From positions 118,636,930 through 118,700,929 of the forward strand of contig OX352762.1 of assembly GCA_947095585.1 (NCBI GenBank): a stretch of DNA of 64,000 bases, written 5' to 3'. Under the pieces are notes generated by a model. The model saw nothing but the letters and a program-made list of their open reading frames with translations, was not told the DNA's origin and ran no database searches. Position 1 is the first letter of the stretch; each line of letters opens with the position of its first letter. This document shows positions 31,095 through 42,226 of this stretch, one piece after another. This DNA is from Nephrocerus scutellatus (taxonomy: Eukaryota > Arthropoda > Insecta > Diptera > Pipunculidae). The position numbers were made by a program, and so were the translations under genes.

Positions 31095-31540
31095 TCCCTG
31101 AAAAGACCCCTAAAAAGCCCTCAAAAAACTACTCAAAATACCCCCAAAATACCCTCAAAAGACTCGCAAAGGAGTCATCAAAAAAAACCCAAAAGACTCT
31201 CAAGCGATACTCGAAGGACCTCCAAAAGACCCCCAAATGACTCTAAAAAGACTCCGCAAAAGCCCCTTACAAGACCCTCAAAGGACCTCCAAAAGACTCA
31301 TCAAAATACCCCCAAAAGACCTCCAAAATATCCTCAAAGGACCTACAAAAGACATCCAAAAGACTCATCAATAAACCCTCAAAAGACCCCGAAAAGACCC
31401 TGAAAGTATCCCCAAAAGGCCTTAAATAGACCTAAAAAAGACCTCCAAAAGATCCACAAAAGACCCTCAAAAGATCCTCGAAAGACCCTCAAAACACTCA
31501 AAACACACCCCAGAGGACCTTTAAAAGACCATACCGAATG
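31095..31540. repeat. Degenerate minisatellite, about 11-bp unit
   Basis: About 440 bp of imperfect CTCAAAAGACC / CCCAAAAGACC units. Open frames on both strands (for example 31379-31675 minus) are by-products of the repeat and not genes. Confidence 0.85.
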
Positions 31541-31728
31541 TGATACAAATAAAAAAGGGTAGGCTGTGTCGGAGACACGGCCGAGGGTTTTGAGTGTGAA
31601 TTCAATGTCTGCCCGCGCCGAAAGAAAAGAAAACAAAGACCTTCTTGTCTGTGGAACGGATACACGAACGGACATCTCAAAATGGTATAGTTCATAAATT
31701 TCCAGATCCTAATGATCATATTCAACAT

Positions 31729-31748
31729 ACCGAATTTCATACGAATCG
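31729..31748. repeat. 20-bp motif ACCGAATTTCATACGAATCG
   Basis: Found three times in about 640 bp: here, at 32143-32162 in the same orientation, and at 32344-32363 inverted. The SINE and CGCGTG repeat lie between. Probably part of an older repeat that was later invaded. Confidence 0.7.
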
Positions 31749-31814
31749 ATTGAGAAATTGCTTGGCCCACAAAATTCCAGACCCTATTGTCCAAATACCA
31801 GAATTCCCAGTCAT

Positions 31815-32106
31815 ATAATAATAATAATACCGGCGCGACAGACCATGCGGTCCATGGCCTGGCTTCCTGCAACCGTTTGTGTTGAGCATGCATATTTTTG
31901 CACACAAATGGAGGGACCTACAATTTAATGCCGGATCCGAACGGCGAATTGAGAAGCTTTCCGTGACAAGTTATTACTCTCGGATGTTTGTCAAACTTTC
32001 GCTAGACTTGGGACACCTTGAAAAATACTTTGGTGTTACTGCGATTCGAACCACGAATCCCCTGCTCAGAAGTCCATGCTCCTATCCACTGAGACACGGC
32101 GCCACA
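31815..32106 (-). mobile_element. tRNA-derived SINE, copy 3 (best preserved)
   Basis: On the minus strand it begins GGCGCCGTGTCTCAGTGGAT (A box within) and has GGATTCGTGGTTCGAATCGC (B box GGTTCGAATCG). The body has GAGAGTAATAACTTGTCACG and TTAAATTGTAGGTCCCTCC, and the 3' end is CGCGCCGGTATTATTATTAT. The head looks like a tRNA 5' half with an invariant-type B box. Length about 290 bp. Confidence 0.88.
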
Positions 32107-32224
32107 TGGAACAAGTCTTATAGTCGCATCTTAGTCCTACATACCGAATTTCATACGAATCGCTTGATCCACGCTTGGCTTAATCCACCCTATTCTATAA
32201 AAAACCTTTTTTTTTTTTTAAAAA

Positions 32225-32345
32225 AAAACAATTTTTTAACACGCGTCACACGGGCCTCACGCTACACCCGCCCCACGTTTAACAATTGTTTTAAAACTAG
32301 CCTCACTAAATTCTGACTGGTAGAAGCTGAGCCATTTCTAAAGCG
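32225..32345. repeat. CGCGTG dispersed repeat, copy 6
   Basis: AACACGCGTCACACGGGCCTC, then CTGACTGGTAGAAGCTGAG, matching the reverse complement of copy 2 near 10757-10860. Confidence 0.6.
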
Positions 32346-32644
32346 ATTCGTATGAAATTCGGTTCCAGAAACTTTCCACTACTATAGACACAAGAGCTAA
32401 TGTATTCTGCTATGCGAGTGACCACACACACCCGTGTATGTATATTTAGTTGTAATTCAGTCTAAAGACTAAATATTCTTAGAAGCTAATAGTATGCAAC
32501 GTTGCATAAGCGATTTCTGGAATAGACTGAAAAAAATAATCACATTTTACTTTGCAAACGGTCAGGCTGAAAAAAAAATTAATAGCGATGCATAGATAGC
32601 CAAAGTTCCAAACCGGAATTCAATTTCATTTGGCTCAAAGTTAA

Positions 32645-33075
32645 GGTACAAGAGCGCAACATCTACTACTGTTTCCTTTACAGAAGCCCCAACTTAGACA
32701 GTGTTTCAACTCAGATTGAGTTTGATGCACTGACTGATTCAATCTTAAGAATTGATAAAAAGCATGAAATCGTTATTGCGGGCGATTTTAATGTACACAA
32801 TTCTGGGTGGCTTCGCCATTCTGGCCAGATAACACCCGAAGGAAAGTGTGTTGAGTTATTTGCTGAGTTCAATCACCTTACTCAGCTTGTAAATGAGCCT
32901 ACCCGAATACCTGACATTGCATATCATTCCGCTAACACCCTTGACTTGTTCCTTACCTCTCGTCCTGAGAAATACTCCGTAAATGTATTATCGCCTCTAG
33001 GCTCGTCTGACCATTGTGTAGTATCAGCTAATTTCTCGTTAATAAACCACGTAGTTAGAGAAAAAACTCCCAAAA
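32645..33075 (+). pseudogene. Endonuclease domain of the L2/CR1-like LINE
   Basis: The frame reads QERNIYYCFLYRSPN, IVIAGDFNVHNSGWL (the G-D-F-N catalytic motif), CVELFAEFNHLTQLVNEPTR, ANTLDLFLTS and GSSDHCVVSANF (the S-D-H catalytic motif). This is the C-terminal two thirds of an apurinic/apyrimidinic-type endonuclease that nicks the target site. It ends at a stop near 33077, out of phase with the reverse transcriptase ORF that follows. Confidence 0.85.
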
Positions 33076-33166
33076 AATAGTATGGCATTACGAGAAAGCC
33101 AATTGGGACGGCCTTAACAACTTCTTTGGGAGAACTAACTGGTCGCTATTTTTTCGTGATAGCAAC

Positions 33167-34399
33167 GTGGATGCCGCCGCTGATGCAATCACAAACATCA
33201 TTCTTATTGGTATGAAAAAGTTTATCCCTTTCAGGAATAAATCTATCAAATCAAAGGAAGATGGATGGTATGACTTGAGCTGTAAAGAGGCTTCTAGGAT
33301 TAGAGAGGTATGCTTTCGGTTTTACAAAGCAAACCCTACCGAGGAAAACCGAAAAAAGTTTAAACGAGCAAGAAATGATTGCAATGCCCATCTTCGGCGA
33401 GTCAAATTCGCCTACGACCGAAAATTAAGGCAAAAAATACTACAATGTCCCAAAGGTAGTAAAAATTTTTGGTCTTTCGTGAAAAGAATCAAAAATACAG
33501 CCTCGTCGTCGATTCCAACGCTCATTTATAATGACATTCCAGTTGTCAGCTCTATAGACAAGGCAAATCTGTTTGCGGCGCATTTCGCAGCTAGCTCTAC
33601 GCTTCCAGATTGGGCATTGCCGCCTCCTGCACCTCAGAATATTGAACACTCTATGGGACAGATATTTTTTGGTACTCGTGCAGTTGCTAGAGTTTTAAAT
33701 GATATCAACACTCACAAATCCGCTGGGCCAGATGGTATTTCTCCACTAGTTCTGAAGAGGTGTTCTTCCAAGCTGGCATTATCATTGCGTAAGCTTTTCC
33801 ATCTATCCTACTCTTCTGGACTCTTCCCGAGAAGTTGGAAAACTGCATTTGTCCAGCCAATACCCAAAAAAGGCGAGCCGTCGTCTACTTCTTCGTACCG
33901 ACCCATAGCACTTACATCCATTCTTTCCAAGGTCATGGAAACGCTGATCAATTATCAGCTTAAGAAATATCTTGAAACCAACGAAATCCTTAGTGACCGG
34001 CAGTATGGATTTCGTGGGCAACGTTCTACTGGTGATTTGATGGTATATCTCACCGAACAGTGGAACCGATCTTTGCATCATTTTGGTGAAAGTAAAGCTG
34101 TTGCACTCGATATTTCGAAGGCATTTGACAGAGTTTGGCATCAAGCTCTTTTGTGTAAAATGCGTGCTTATGGTGTTGATGATAAATTACTTCATTGGAT
34201 TAGAAGCTATCTTTTGGACCGCTCAATTCAAGTTGTTTTAGACGGTTTCAAGTCTGAAATACACCACATAAATGCTGGCGTTCCCCAGGGCTCTGTTCTG
34301 TCCCCGACACTCTTTCTCATTTTTATTAATGATCTCTTATCTGCGACTTCTAATCCAATTCACTCTTTCGCTGACGACAGCACTCTCAGCTTCTCATAA
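33167..34399 (+). CDS. Reverse transcriptase of the L2/CR1-like LINE (partial)
   Basis: 411 open codons (410 aa) between the endonuclease and the active-site region. Motifs: KSKEDGWYDLSC, KFKRARNDCNAHLRRVKFAY (the linker), KSAGPDGISPLVLKRC, PIPKKGEPSSTSSYRPIALT, QYGFRGQRSTGDLMVYL, VALDISKAFDRVWHQAL (catalytic Asp), NAGVPQGSVLSPTLFLIFIN and HSFADDSTLSFS (active-site FADD). It stops where a deletion of several hundred bp joins FADD sequence directly to a thumb segment (EYNCHIWSGAPKT) in another frame. The Met at 33167 is internal, since the upstream sequence is part of the same polyprotein. Confidence 0.85.
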   Translation: MDAAADAITNIILIGMKKFIPFRNKSIKSKEDGWYDLSCKEASRIREVCFRFYKANPTEENRKKFKRARNDCNAHLRRVKFAYDRKLRQKILQCPKGSKNFWSFVKRIKNTASSSIPTLIYNDIPVVSSIDKANLFAAHFAASSTLPDWALPPPAPQNIEHSMGQIFFGTRAVARVLNDINTHKSAGPDGISPLVLKRCSSKLALSLRKLFHLSYSSGLFPRSWKTAFVQPIPKKGEPSSTSSYRPIALTSILSKVMETLINYQLKKYLETNEILSDRQYGFRGQRSTGDLMVYLTEQWNRSLHHFGESKAVALDISKAFDRVWHQALLCKMRAYGVDDKLLHWIRSYLLDRSIQVVLDGFKSEIHHINAGVPQGSVLSPTLFLIFINDLLSATSNPIHSFADDSTLSFS

Positions 34400-34456
34400 C
34401 ATAGCCCAAAACTTGAGTACAATTGCCATATCTGGTCTGGTGCGCCTAAGACTATT

Positions 34457-34849
34457 TTGCATCAGCTAGATAGAATACAAAACCGCGCGATAAAACTTAT
34501 CGGTGACGAAAATATAGCGAAATCAATAGATTCGCTTGAACACCGCAGGAAGGTTTCCTGCTTGTCACTGTTTTATCGCTTCTTCTACCAGCGGTGCTCA
34601 AGAGAAATAGCCAGCTGCATGCCACCTCTCCTTGAATTCAACCGCAATACCCGTGGCGCTCAAAATGCTCATCAGTTTACCCTCAAGCCCATCTTCGGAC
34701 GTACAGTTAAATTCAGGGATTCGTTCTTCAGCCGTACAACACGTATGTGGAATGCTCTGCCAAGCTCTGTCTTCCCACCTCACTATGATCCACAGGCATT
34801 CAAAACACAAGCTCATAGACATCTCCTCTTTTCTCCTCCTCTTCCTTAA
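34457..34849 (+). pseudogene. C-terminal part of the L2/CR1-like LINE ORF
   Basis: Continues the element after the internal deletion: HQLDRIQNRAIKLIGDENIA, SLEHRRKVSCLSLFYRFFY, FGRTVKFRDSFFSRTTRMWN, SSVFPPHYDPQAFKTQAHR, then stop. It aligns with the C-terminus at 12144-12600 (minus) and 49880-50250. Confidence 0.85.
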
Positions 34850-34942
34850 CGCCCACGCTGTGCCAAGCATATAGCCGAGCATTATAAGGGTGCGAACCCC
34901 TTGAAGCGTGCGCGAATTATAAAAAAAAAAAAAAAAAAAAAA

Positions 34943-36744
34943 CAGACAGATATACAGGCAAACAGAAAGACAAACATTTTTTTATTTCGCTTTTTATGAC
35001 TCACGGAGATACGGGAATGGGTTAGTCTGCAAAAATCCCGAGTTCGAATATTTTCATGATTACTATACTTCCTTTTACTATGTAAATAATGAAAATCCCT
35101 TATTTTAATCAAAATATTGACTACAAAAAAAATGTCACTAGCTTGAAACACTCTGCAATTTGAATTAGGTCAGGCCGCTATTAATTCGAATTACCGAGTC
35201 TTTATTGTAATACAAGTTCGTTTAGGAAATTTGCAACCAACAATGTGCAAAGTCGCTTAAGCTTAGTGGATGTTTATCTTCCCTGCAAAAGAGCTTTAAG
35301 TTAAGAATTTTTTTCGAAAGACGCACCATTTGTCGACCACTTCTATTTTGAAAGATTTCTAAACACAAGTTTTTATACTTTTTCAAAAGAAATAATCAAC
35401 ACTCTGCCCGCTGCACTTCAAGTAGGTACTAAAGTCGTGGAAAAACAAATAACTAAGAGAGCTTTGGGCGTTCGTTCAAAAGGACATCTTAAGAGGACGA
35501 TTGCTTGTTTAAGAATGCTGCGGACGAATGAAGTAGTGAATGGGATGAAAATGACGTCCTGGATTGGATTGGCATTTTCTTTCAAATTGGAATTTCTCTC
35601 AGCTTTTTCTCGTTCATTCGTATCGTGTTCTTTTTGCCAACTCCCATTTGATGATGTTTGTGCAAAAAGCGCACGTTGGGCAATAAAAATACTAAAATAC
35701 ACTCTGGGCTACAAAATGACGCAGTAGAGTAGTAGTATACAACTTCATTTATCCGTCTGGGATGGTATCTAATCCTTGTAAAATAAAAGAAAACGAAAAG
35801 CAAACCGAATATAGGTTCATATTCTTATTCTTTAGTCGTCCCCACAAGTGGAAGTGGACGTGTTTTCCTTGTCGGCCAGTGTCCAGACTACGACGAGTCG
35901 AAGCTGGCGAACACTTTGTTGGTCATTCGTTATTTTTTGGCGTCTGTCGTCTAATATTCTTTGGCCCAGTTAAACAGACAGAGTGTGATGCAGCGGCATG
36001 ACTAAATATGATGACGCTGCCAGTGGCAAGCAAACAGAATGAAGAAAAAGATTAAGCGAATGACCAATTTCGTTATGCCTTTTGGCTGTTAATAGTTTCT
36101 GGGGTGCAACATTCTTTTTTTTCTGCTCCTTTAAGTGTTTACTCTATCGCAAGCTAATAAAGGACAGTTGTTCTTAAAGACCGCTAAATTTGTCTTCATT
36201 TTGTCGAAATTTTTCCAATATAATTTTAGATGGGACCACTACTATTCGAATTAATTTTATTGTCTAGTATTACAATTTTGCAATGTAATGAGTTAATATC
36301 GGATTAGAATGAAAGTGCAATCAACTTTGAATCGTAGAAGCGAGCTCAAATCTCAGCTCATTTTCACGAATAAAGACAAAACTATTTTATAACTTACAAC
36401 TTACATATGTACTTTCTTAAAATTGTAAGGCTTAGTCTATAATTCCAGATTGTTTTGTCTTTGATTGACGCCCATAGACGAAAGTGACTGTTTCATACAC
36501 TATAACCCTGCTTCGATAGTAGCCTTTACACACTCTAGTGAATTAACATATACAATTCTTTTGTTATTTGCTGCAGCGACCACACATTCAGAGTAATTTT
36601 GCATTGCGCATTACTGGTTTAGCAAAAAACCGTGTGACCGTGGTCGTGTGAAAAATAGCGTACATTACTCGCAGAAAACTTTTCATCGATAAACTCCACT
36701 TTCCAAGCTCGTTATGTAATATACTATTCCATTACTTGGAATCT
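34943..36744. other. No gene recognised
   Basis: ORFs near 35418-36001 overlap on both strands and lack motifs. AT-rich. Confidence 0.5.
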
Positions 36745-37240
36745 AAGATATTGTTCATCATCATCATATTTGGCTCTACAACCGTTGTGCGGTCCTGTCC
36801 TCCCGCAAAAAATCTCTCCACCGGTACCGATTTCAAGCCGATATCATCCAGTTTGACAGGATCCGAGCAGGATCCTCTTCGCTCATGCGAGCTACCTCAA
36901 CTTAATTCTCTTCACGATGTCGACATCGCGGTAACGCTCGGAGATCTCATCCTTATATAGTCTCCGGAATCGTCCTTCTTCACATATGGGGGCCAACAAT
37001 TTTCCGTAAGATTATTCTCTCGAACGCGGCTAAGAGGTCAGAATGCCTTTTGCTAAGCACTAAGCAAGTACTGGTATGACTATTGCCTTATATACCAGCT
37101 GCGTGGATGCTATGGTTAAGTTCCTGGATTTAAAGAGTCTGGACAGAATATTACTACATATATTCTTTGTTGGCTTTACGCAACCGTGCGCGTATTTCTG
37201 GTTCCATGCTATTATCGGCTGCTACAGTCTTGATGGGCTT
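36745..37240 (-). pseudogene. RTE-B 3' fragment (minus strand)
   Basis: Starts with a CATCATCATCAT tail (GATGAT on the element strand) and GGCTCTACAACCGTTG, the RTE-B terminus. It then runs through the matches GTCGACATCGCGGTAACGCT and TTAGCCGCGTTCGAGAG (inverted) to GTTCCATGCTATTATCGGCT near 37202. Decayed by stops and a substitution-rich middle. Confidence 0.75.
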
Positions 37241-38934
37241 TTGAGGTGGTCCCAAAGGAATTTCTTGGATTTTCAAAATTAACCAGATTTTATTCAAGTT
37301 TTAATTTAAGGTTTTTAAAAACTCGTTGTTTTTCTCCAATGCACAAAGTATCACTGGCAGTTTTACCCCAATTTTTACACGGTCTAACATCTGCGCATTC
37401 AAAAAGTCTCATTTTACTTCTAACGTTATTCTCTTTAAATTTGCTAGCCCACCACATCCACTATAGTGCCGTTGATGAGGTCTAGTTCTAATTATACAAA
37501 ATTGATTATATTTCAGCATTCAAAGGAACATTCAAAGGGAAGTTCTAACGATGAGCTGGCCATGCACATTTTTGTTTATATTCCACTTTGACTTTGGTCA
37601 CAGGAGTATTTTGTGTGAAATCCCACCAACGTTGCGCATATTAACTGGAAGTTGGGTTCGAATTTTCGCCGCTTCCCATTCATGAGTTTTACCCATGGAA
37701 CTTGAAGCGATGAGATTTTGGCAAATATTTACAGGGAATTCACCACCTTGATGTACGATAATGAATGTGGTTGGTAGTTGGAATCAGTTAGGCGCCTCCA
37801 CCAGGGATTAGTAATATTTTCACAAACAAGTGCCTATTTTAAAAAATTTATTATTTATGCTTGAAATAAAAATGTGGAATCGTTCGAGTGACCGAATTCA
37901 TAATTAATTTGTCCTGGTATTAAAGAATCTATTGACCATCATGGTAATTTGAATGAGCTTTGACAGATTTATTAAGTTGTTGCCACTAAATAGTGATCAA
38001 CCTAACTGTCGTCATATAGTTTACATGCAAGGAATTCATTAATTTGCTGCTTGACAGCAAGTTAGCAGTTGAAAAGCGATTCTTCTCTGTTTTATATAAA
38101 TACTAATCACTATCTGTGCTAATGATAATCTCTGTTATTTCAGTTTTATTTTTCTCCCTATAACCCTTGTTCAGTTTGTTGTATTGTCACTTCTCTAATA
38201 CAAAAAAGGAAACCGCAAAACATCAAAAAGCCAACTAAAAACACCATTTCCAATTACGTTTAGCTCTAATTTTTAGAAACTTGAATTGAAACAAAATTAC
38301 AAACGTGCTCTCGTAACAGCAACTGCTATTCATGTCATGTAACTGTGTGGATGAAACGCTACCAGTAACGAGATTCTTGCGATTAAGATCGCTATACCTT
38401 GGCTTAAATTCCATCTCTTTTTCCCTTTTCATTTGTGTTAGCAATGCTCTTAACCTTTCGTACACGAGTATGGACAAAATCAGTGATTATTTTTGTATTG
38501 CTGTGTGTACGCGATAATAATTCGAAATGTTCAAATTACCAGCAATGCCTTTGTAGTTGCATGCAGCCCGCCTCCACCTACAGCATCATACGGACACTCT
38601 ACTAAGCGAAACCAGTGAGATGAGAAATATTTCAGAAAACGAAACTAAGGAAACAGCTGGTAGCCGGTAGCAACGTCGTTGGTTGCATGAATACTTATGG
38701 GTTCACGTTATGTAATATGTTCTGGATACGTTTGACGCATAGCAACGTGCATGAGATGAGGTATGCAATCAGAAACACAGTGTGACAAATTGGCAAAAAC
38801 GAAGTCATAAACACAAGTGCCGCATTCGTGTAATTTTATTATTTTAATAATTATATGTATTTCATAATTTATTTCATGTGTAAACTCAGCTTACAGGACG
38901 AGTTAATTTAAGGACAGCATACATTACCGTACCA
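37241..38934. other. No gene recognised
   Basis: AT-rich; short ORFs around 38235-38517 overlap on opposite strands and have no motif. Confidence 0.5.
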
Positions 38935-39575
38935 CCTTGTCACAGGAGACACCATGTTTGAGCGTAAGACCACAAAGTCAGCTGGATGTCAACTGACAGG
39001 CAAACAACCTCCAACCAAAACGACCATGTGGCGATCAGCCGACGTTTTAGGAGCTGTTTTTAAGACGTCCGAAATAGGTGAGGAACCGACATGGGTATGG
39101 TACGGGATCATCACCTAATAGTAGCTACAGTCCAGTTACGTACTGCATCAGTTCAAAGACTACGTAATATCATCCAATTGCCTAGGTATAATTTCGACCG
39201 GTTAAAGATCACCTCAGTAGGACAACAATTAAGGGATCATTTATCGCAAGGAGTGGAAGCAATCAGCAGCTCACTGCCGACAACCATCCAAGAACATTGG
39301 AAAGCTGTGAAAAATGTTTTCACATCTGGAGCGGAAGTATTGTTGGTAGAAGCCAGGCAAGGCACAGCGCGTGGCTTACCGAAGATTTCTGGAGGCAGAT
39401 TGAAGAACGTATGAGGATCGAGCTAGAGTCCCTGTATCGAAGAAAAATGAGAGAAGCGCAGCGTAGTGTAAGACGTGTTAAAAGTAATTATATTAACAAC
39501 CTGGCCTCAGAAGCAGAGGAAGCAGCGAGCTGGTGCAATAGCAGAACCGCTTACAGAATCACCAATCACCACCAT
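38935..39575 (+). pseudogene. RTE-A fragment (endonuclease end and linker)
   Basis: Matches RTE-A 3205-3876: endonuclease end (GDTMFERKTT, then VRDHHLIVATVQLRTASVQ), RQQLRDHLSQGVEAISSSLP, TTIQEHWKAVKNVFTSGAE and LYRRKMREAQRSVRR. It has a 42-base deletion (the element text between the EER- and -ELES parts) and frameshifts near 39340 and 39090. It stops abruptly at CAGAATCACCAA, where a different RTE family begins. Confidence 0.85.
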
Positions 39576-39594
39576 AACAGTTTCTAGATAAGGA

Positions 39595-39955
39595 AACCTC
39601 GTAGTAGAATCACAGTCAGTTGTGAGAGCTGGGAAAGAGCACTTTTGCAGAAACTTCTATTAAACAACTATGAAGGAAGAACAACATTACGTTGTCAATC
39701 TGAAAAAAATAAATCATTCAACAATGGACAATGAAAGCCAAAATTTAGTGTCCATAATATAGTAGTTAATGAACTATGCAACGACATCAACGGCTTTTGA
39801 ACTACAGGAACTAGTTTGGTAGAGCGGATACACCGGCTTTTCTCTAAGATTTGGTAAAATTAAAGAATGCCTGATAACTGGAATCTCGACTTTGTTCGCC
39901 AGATCTACGAAAAAAGAGACCAATTAAACTGTGCCACCTGTGTAGAGCATTGTTT
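39595..39955 (+). pseudogene. RTE-like fragment of another family (RT entry)
   Basis: Frame pieces EHFCRNFY, EGRTTLRCQSEKNKS, TTGTSLVERIHRLFSKIW, MPDNWNLDFVRQIYEKRDQL and NCATC resemble the start of an RTE reverse transcriptase (normally D-W-x-x-G-x-x-x-P-I-x-K-K-G-D-x-x-x-C-x-N-Y-R). Not alignable to RTE-A or RTE-B at nucleotide level. Confidence 0.6.
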
Positions 39956-39980
39956 GAGCTCCGAAAAATACCTGAATAAC

Positions 39981-40185
39981 AATAAAATTTAGGGTCCATG
40001 GCCTAACTTCTCGCGACCATCCGTGGAATTTAAAGCCATATTTGAGTGACGATTTGAGAAGCTTTTTTACTATCGCCCGTCTGTCAGGCATTTGCAAAAG
40101 TGAAAAAGCTTTATCGTCGTGTTCTGGGATTCAAGCCTCCCGCTCAGTGGTCCAACGCACTAATCAATGAGCCACACATCCACTA
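39981..40185 (-). mobile_element. tRNA-derived SINE, copy 4 (degraded)
   Basis: On the minus strand: A-box-like GTGTGGCTCATTGATTAG, B-box-like GAGGCTTGAATCCC, and the end GGTCGCGAGAAGTTAGGCC followed by ATGGACCC, as in copies 1 and 3. It has lost most of the central GAGTAATAAC block. It lies inside the RTE-like fragment, which resumes at about 40215. Confidence 0.7.
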
Positions 40186-40214
40186 TTAACATCCTGATTC
40201 ATCTCAAAACATCT

Positions 40215-40480
40215 GGCAGTTTTACGCCAGAAAAGTCCACAAATCGACCAGATATTCACTCTTGGAATAGAGTAGTTAAGCCTCTCTCGGACTACTAAGA
40301 AGGCATTGTATAAGACCTTAATTATTGCAGTCCTGCTTTCTGGAGGTGAATCAAACGAACGTCGACATGATTTGGTAGAGAAGATTTAGGAAATGCGAAT
40401 AATCGTCCAAGTTCAAATCTCCATATTCTTCAATGATACTGGCAACTTAGTCACAATCAATAGAGATCGCTACCGGATCA
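40215..40480 (+). pseudogene. RTE-like post-RT fragment
   Basis: The frame reads LSRTTKKALYKTLIIAVLL, SGGES, then VEKI-stop-EMRIIVQVQI. It resembles the RTE region T-K-x-x-L-Y-K-T-L-I-x-P-V-L-x-Y-G. Probably the same copy as 39595-39955, interrupted by the SINE. Confidence 0.5.
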
Positions 40481-40489
40481 TGTTGACTG

Positions 40490-41515
40490 AATATTTTTGT
40501 GGTAAATTAGCAGAGATTTGTACTTTCAAGAAGAGAGCGACACATCTCGATTTACTGCTGAAGTTTCAAGAGACCACTTTACCCCCTGTGATCTTGCTTC
40601 CTCTTCTACTGTCAATTTTAGTGTCCTACTCGGCGACTTCCTTGTCCATCCCAGTAGAGCGCTTATTTTGTTATATTGTCTGCTGGTTTTATCACAAAGT
40701 ATTACCAACCTAGCCCCACTTCCGTCATCTGGTGGTGACCTTGATTGCTTCCTGCTGTGTTACTCTCTACAAATCTTTAGTACTGATAGTGTCTGGCAAT
40801 CTTATTTTCAGTATCCGCCTTAAACACTCGTTGAGGAAGACTTGAAGGCGCGTCGCAATTGGCTCTGCGGCTTTCCAAGATTCGCAGCCTGAGTACTGTG
40901 AGTACTTAGAGAATGTTAGCTTCAAGTTCCGGGAAATTTCTGAGGAGTTTCAGACACATTATTTAGCATACTATAGGAGTGTCACGCCTTGTTTCAACGA
41001 GATCACACATCTGACCCCAGTTGGCCAAATAACAAAACGTATTGGCTTCCTTTATCTGGTGTCCGTCAATCGAGAGATCACATGTTCCACTAGCGTTGAC
41101 GCGTAATTGTTTTGTTTTTGATATGTTGTTATGTTATAGAAGACAGATATCATCAGCATAGTCCAGATCTTCTAGGCTAGGTGGTAAAAAACATTCCATG
41201 GCAAACCAGATAGAGTACGGGTTACTTTTTTATTCACCCAGTCAACGATGGACTGTTATGAATGACACGGCATGTTGAGACGCGGTACAGTTCCTTGATA
41301 ATGTTGATGAGTTTTACCGAAATACCATAACTAGACAAAATCTGCCACATCATGTTTCGTCCCACACTGTCAACAGCACGTGCAAAATCTACAAATGTCA
41401 TAAACGGAGGTGAGCGATACTCAACTGACTGTTCATTCTTCATAATTGGCTCCAAAACATTCTGTAATCGCCTAGCTATTATTGTAAAGATCACTTTGTT
41501 TATTGTGTTGTACAG
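40490..41515 (-). pseudogene. RTE-C copy (minus strand)
   Basis: Minus-strand pieces: IIARRLQNVLEP, FVDFARAVDSVGRNMMWQIL (the usual F-V-D-F-x-K-A-F-D-S-V), NIIKELYRVSTCRVIHN, then DLDYADDICLL near 41150, and the C-terminal TVEEEARSQGVKWSLETS at about 40530-40610. The nucleotide match to 62490-62790 is clear (GTGTTTAAGGCGGATACTGA; AGAAGAGGAAGCAAGATC). Deletions remove the motif before YADD and part of the Q-A-G-F segment. Confidence 0.75.
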
Positions 41516-41551
41516 TTCAGTTCAGTCTTCAGTTTTCGCAATTGCTCAGAT

Positions 41552-41855
41552 GTTGTTGCCTGTTTCAATTTATTTTTTCAGAATTATCCCCGATTTCTTG
41601 AAGACGCAATAAGGGAAACGATCATGACGCCAAAACGACGCGAGTCCAAATGCTATAATCAATGGATCATGGTCAGAAAAAACTACAAAAAACTTATACC
41701 AACAAAATATTACAAATAATGACGTAATTCTTGGAAACTCTATTGAACAATTTGGTCCTACAGGCACTGGTTGAACATTTTTCTTGAAGGCCAACAAATT
41801 GACAGTGAATCATACCGGATTCGTCTGTAGTGCCAGGCCTAACAAACGAAAAAGC
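41552..41855. repeat. Dispersed repeat R, copy 2
   Basis: The left part matches 11893-12086. The right part (41811-41852: CCGGATTCGTCTGTAGTGCC, then AGGCCTAACAAACGAA) matches the inverse strand at 55390-55430. The terminal segment is self-complementary (TTCGTCTGT ... ACAAACGAA), so it can form a small hairpin. Confidence 0.65.
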
Positions 41856-42226
41856 CACGCACAACTATCGAGCCGATAGGCATTCAGCTTCCAAGAACTA
41901 AAAAGACTCACAAATGTTACAAATTTTACAAAATCAAAGTGTTTCTGTTCACAAAACATTGCAGAAAGGATGAGCTGGTTTAAAATGAAGTTTGCCAGAA
42001 AGGATGAATTCTCTGTTTAAAAGATTCCTCAACGATGCTTTGTAATTTTTTGTAGTTTGGCCAAGCCCACTGGAACTATACAAATTCAGGCTTTTGGGAT
42101 TAACCTTTTACCATTTCGGTTTTTTCGTTTTTATTATTTTTTTTGTAAAGATATAATACGATAATATGAGTCAATTAATAATTTTCTGTTTTCTTTGTTA
42201 AAAACATTATTCATCCCAGGGTAAAT

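Larger units (their letters stand above)
32595..34942 (+). mobile_element. L2/CR1-like LINE copy with endonuclease and RT
   Basis: Covers the endonuclease through to a poly(A) tail (about 34921-34942). It is truncated at the 5' end and has frameshifts near 32640 and 33080-33160 and an internal deletion at 34398. The 3' UTR is about 70 bp and ends GAATTAT before the A-run. Confidence 0.85.

Noticed and set aside
31379..31675. Minus-strand ORF rich in Gly/Phe/Leu
   Set aside because: It is a translation of the 11-bp minisatellite.
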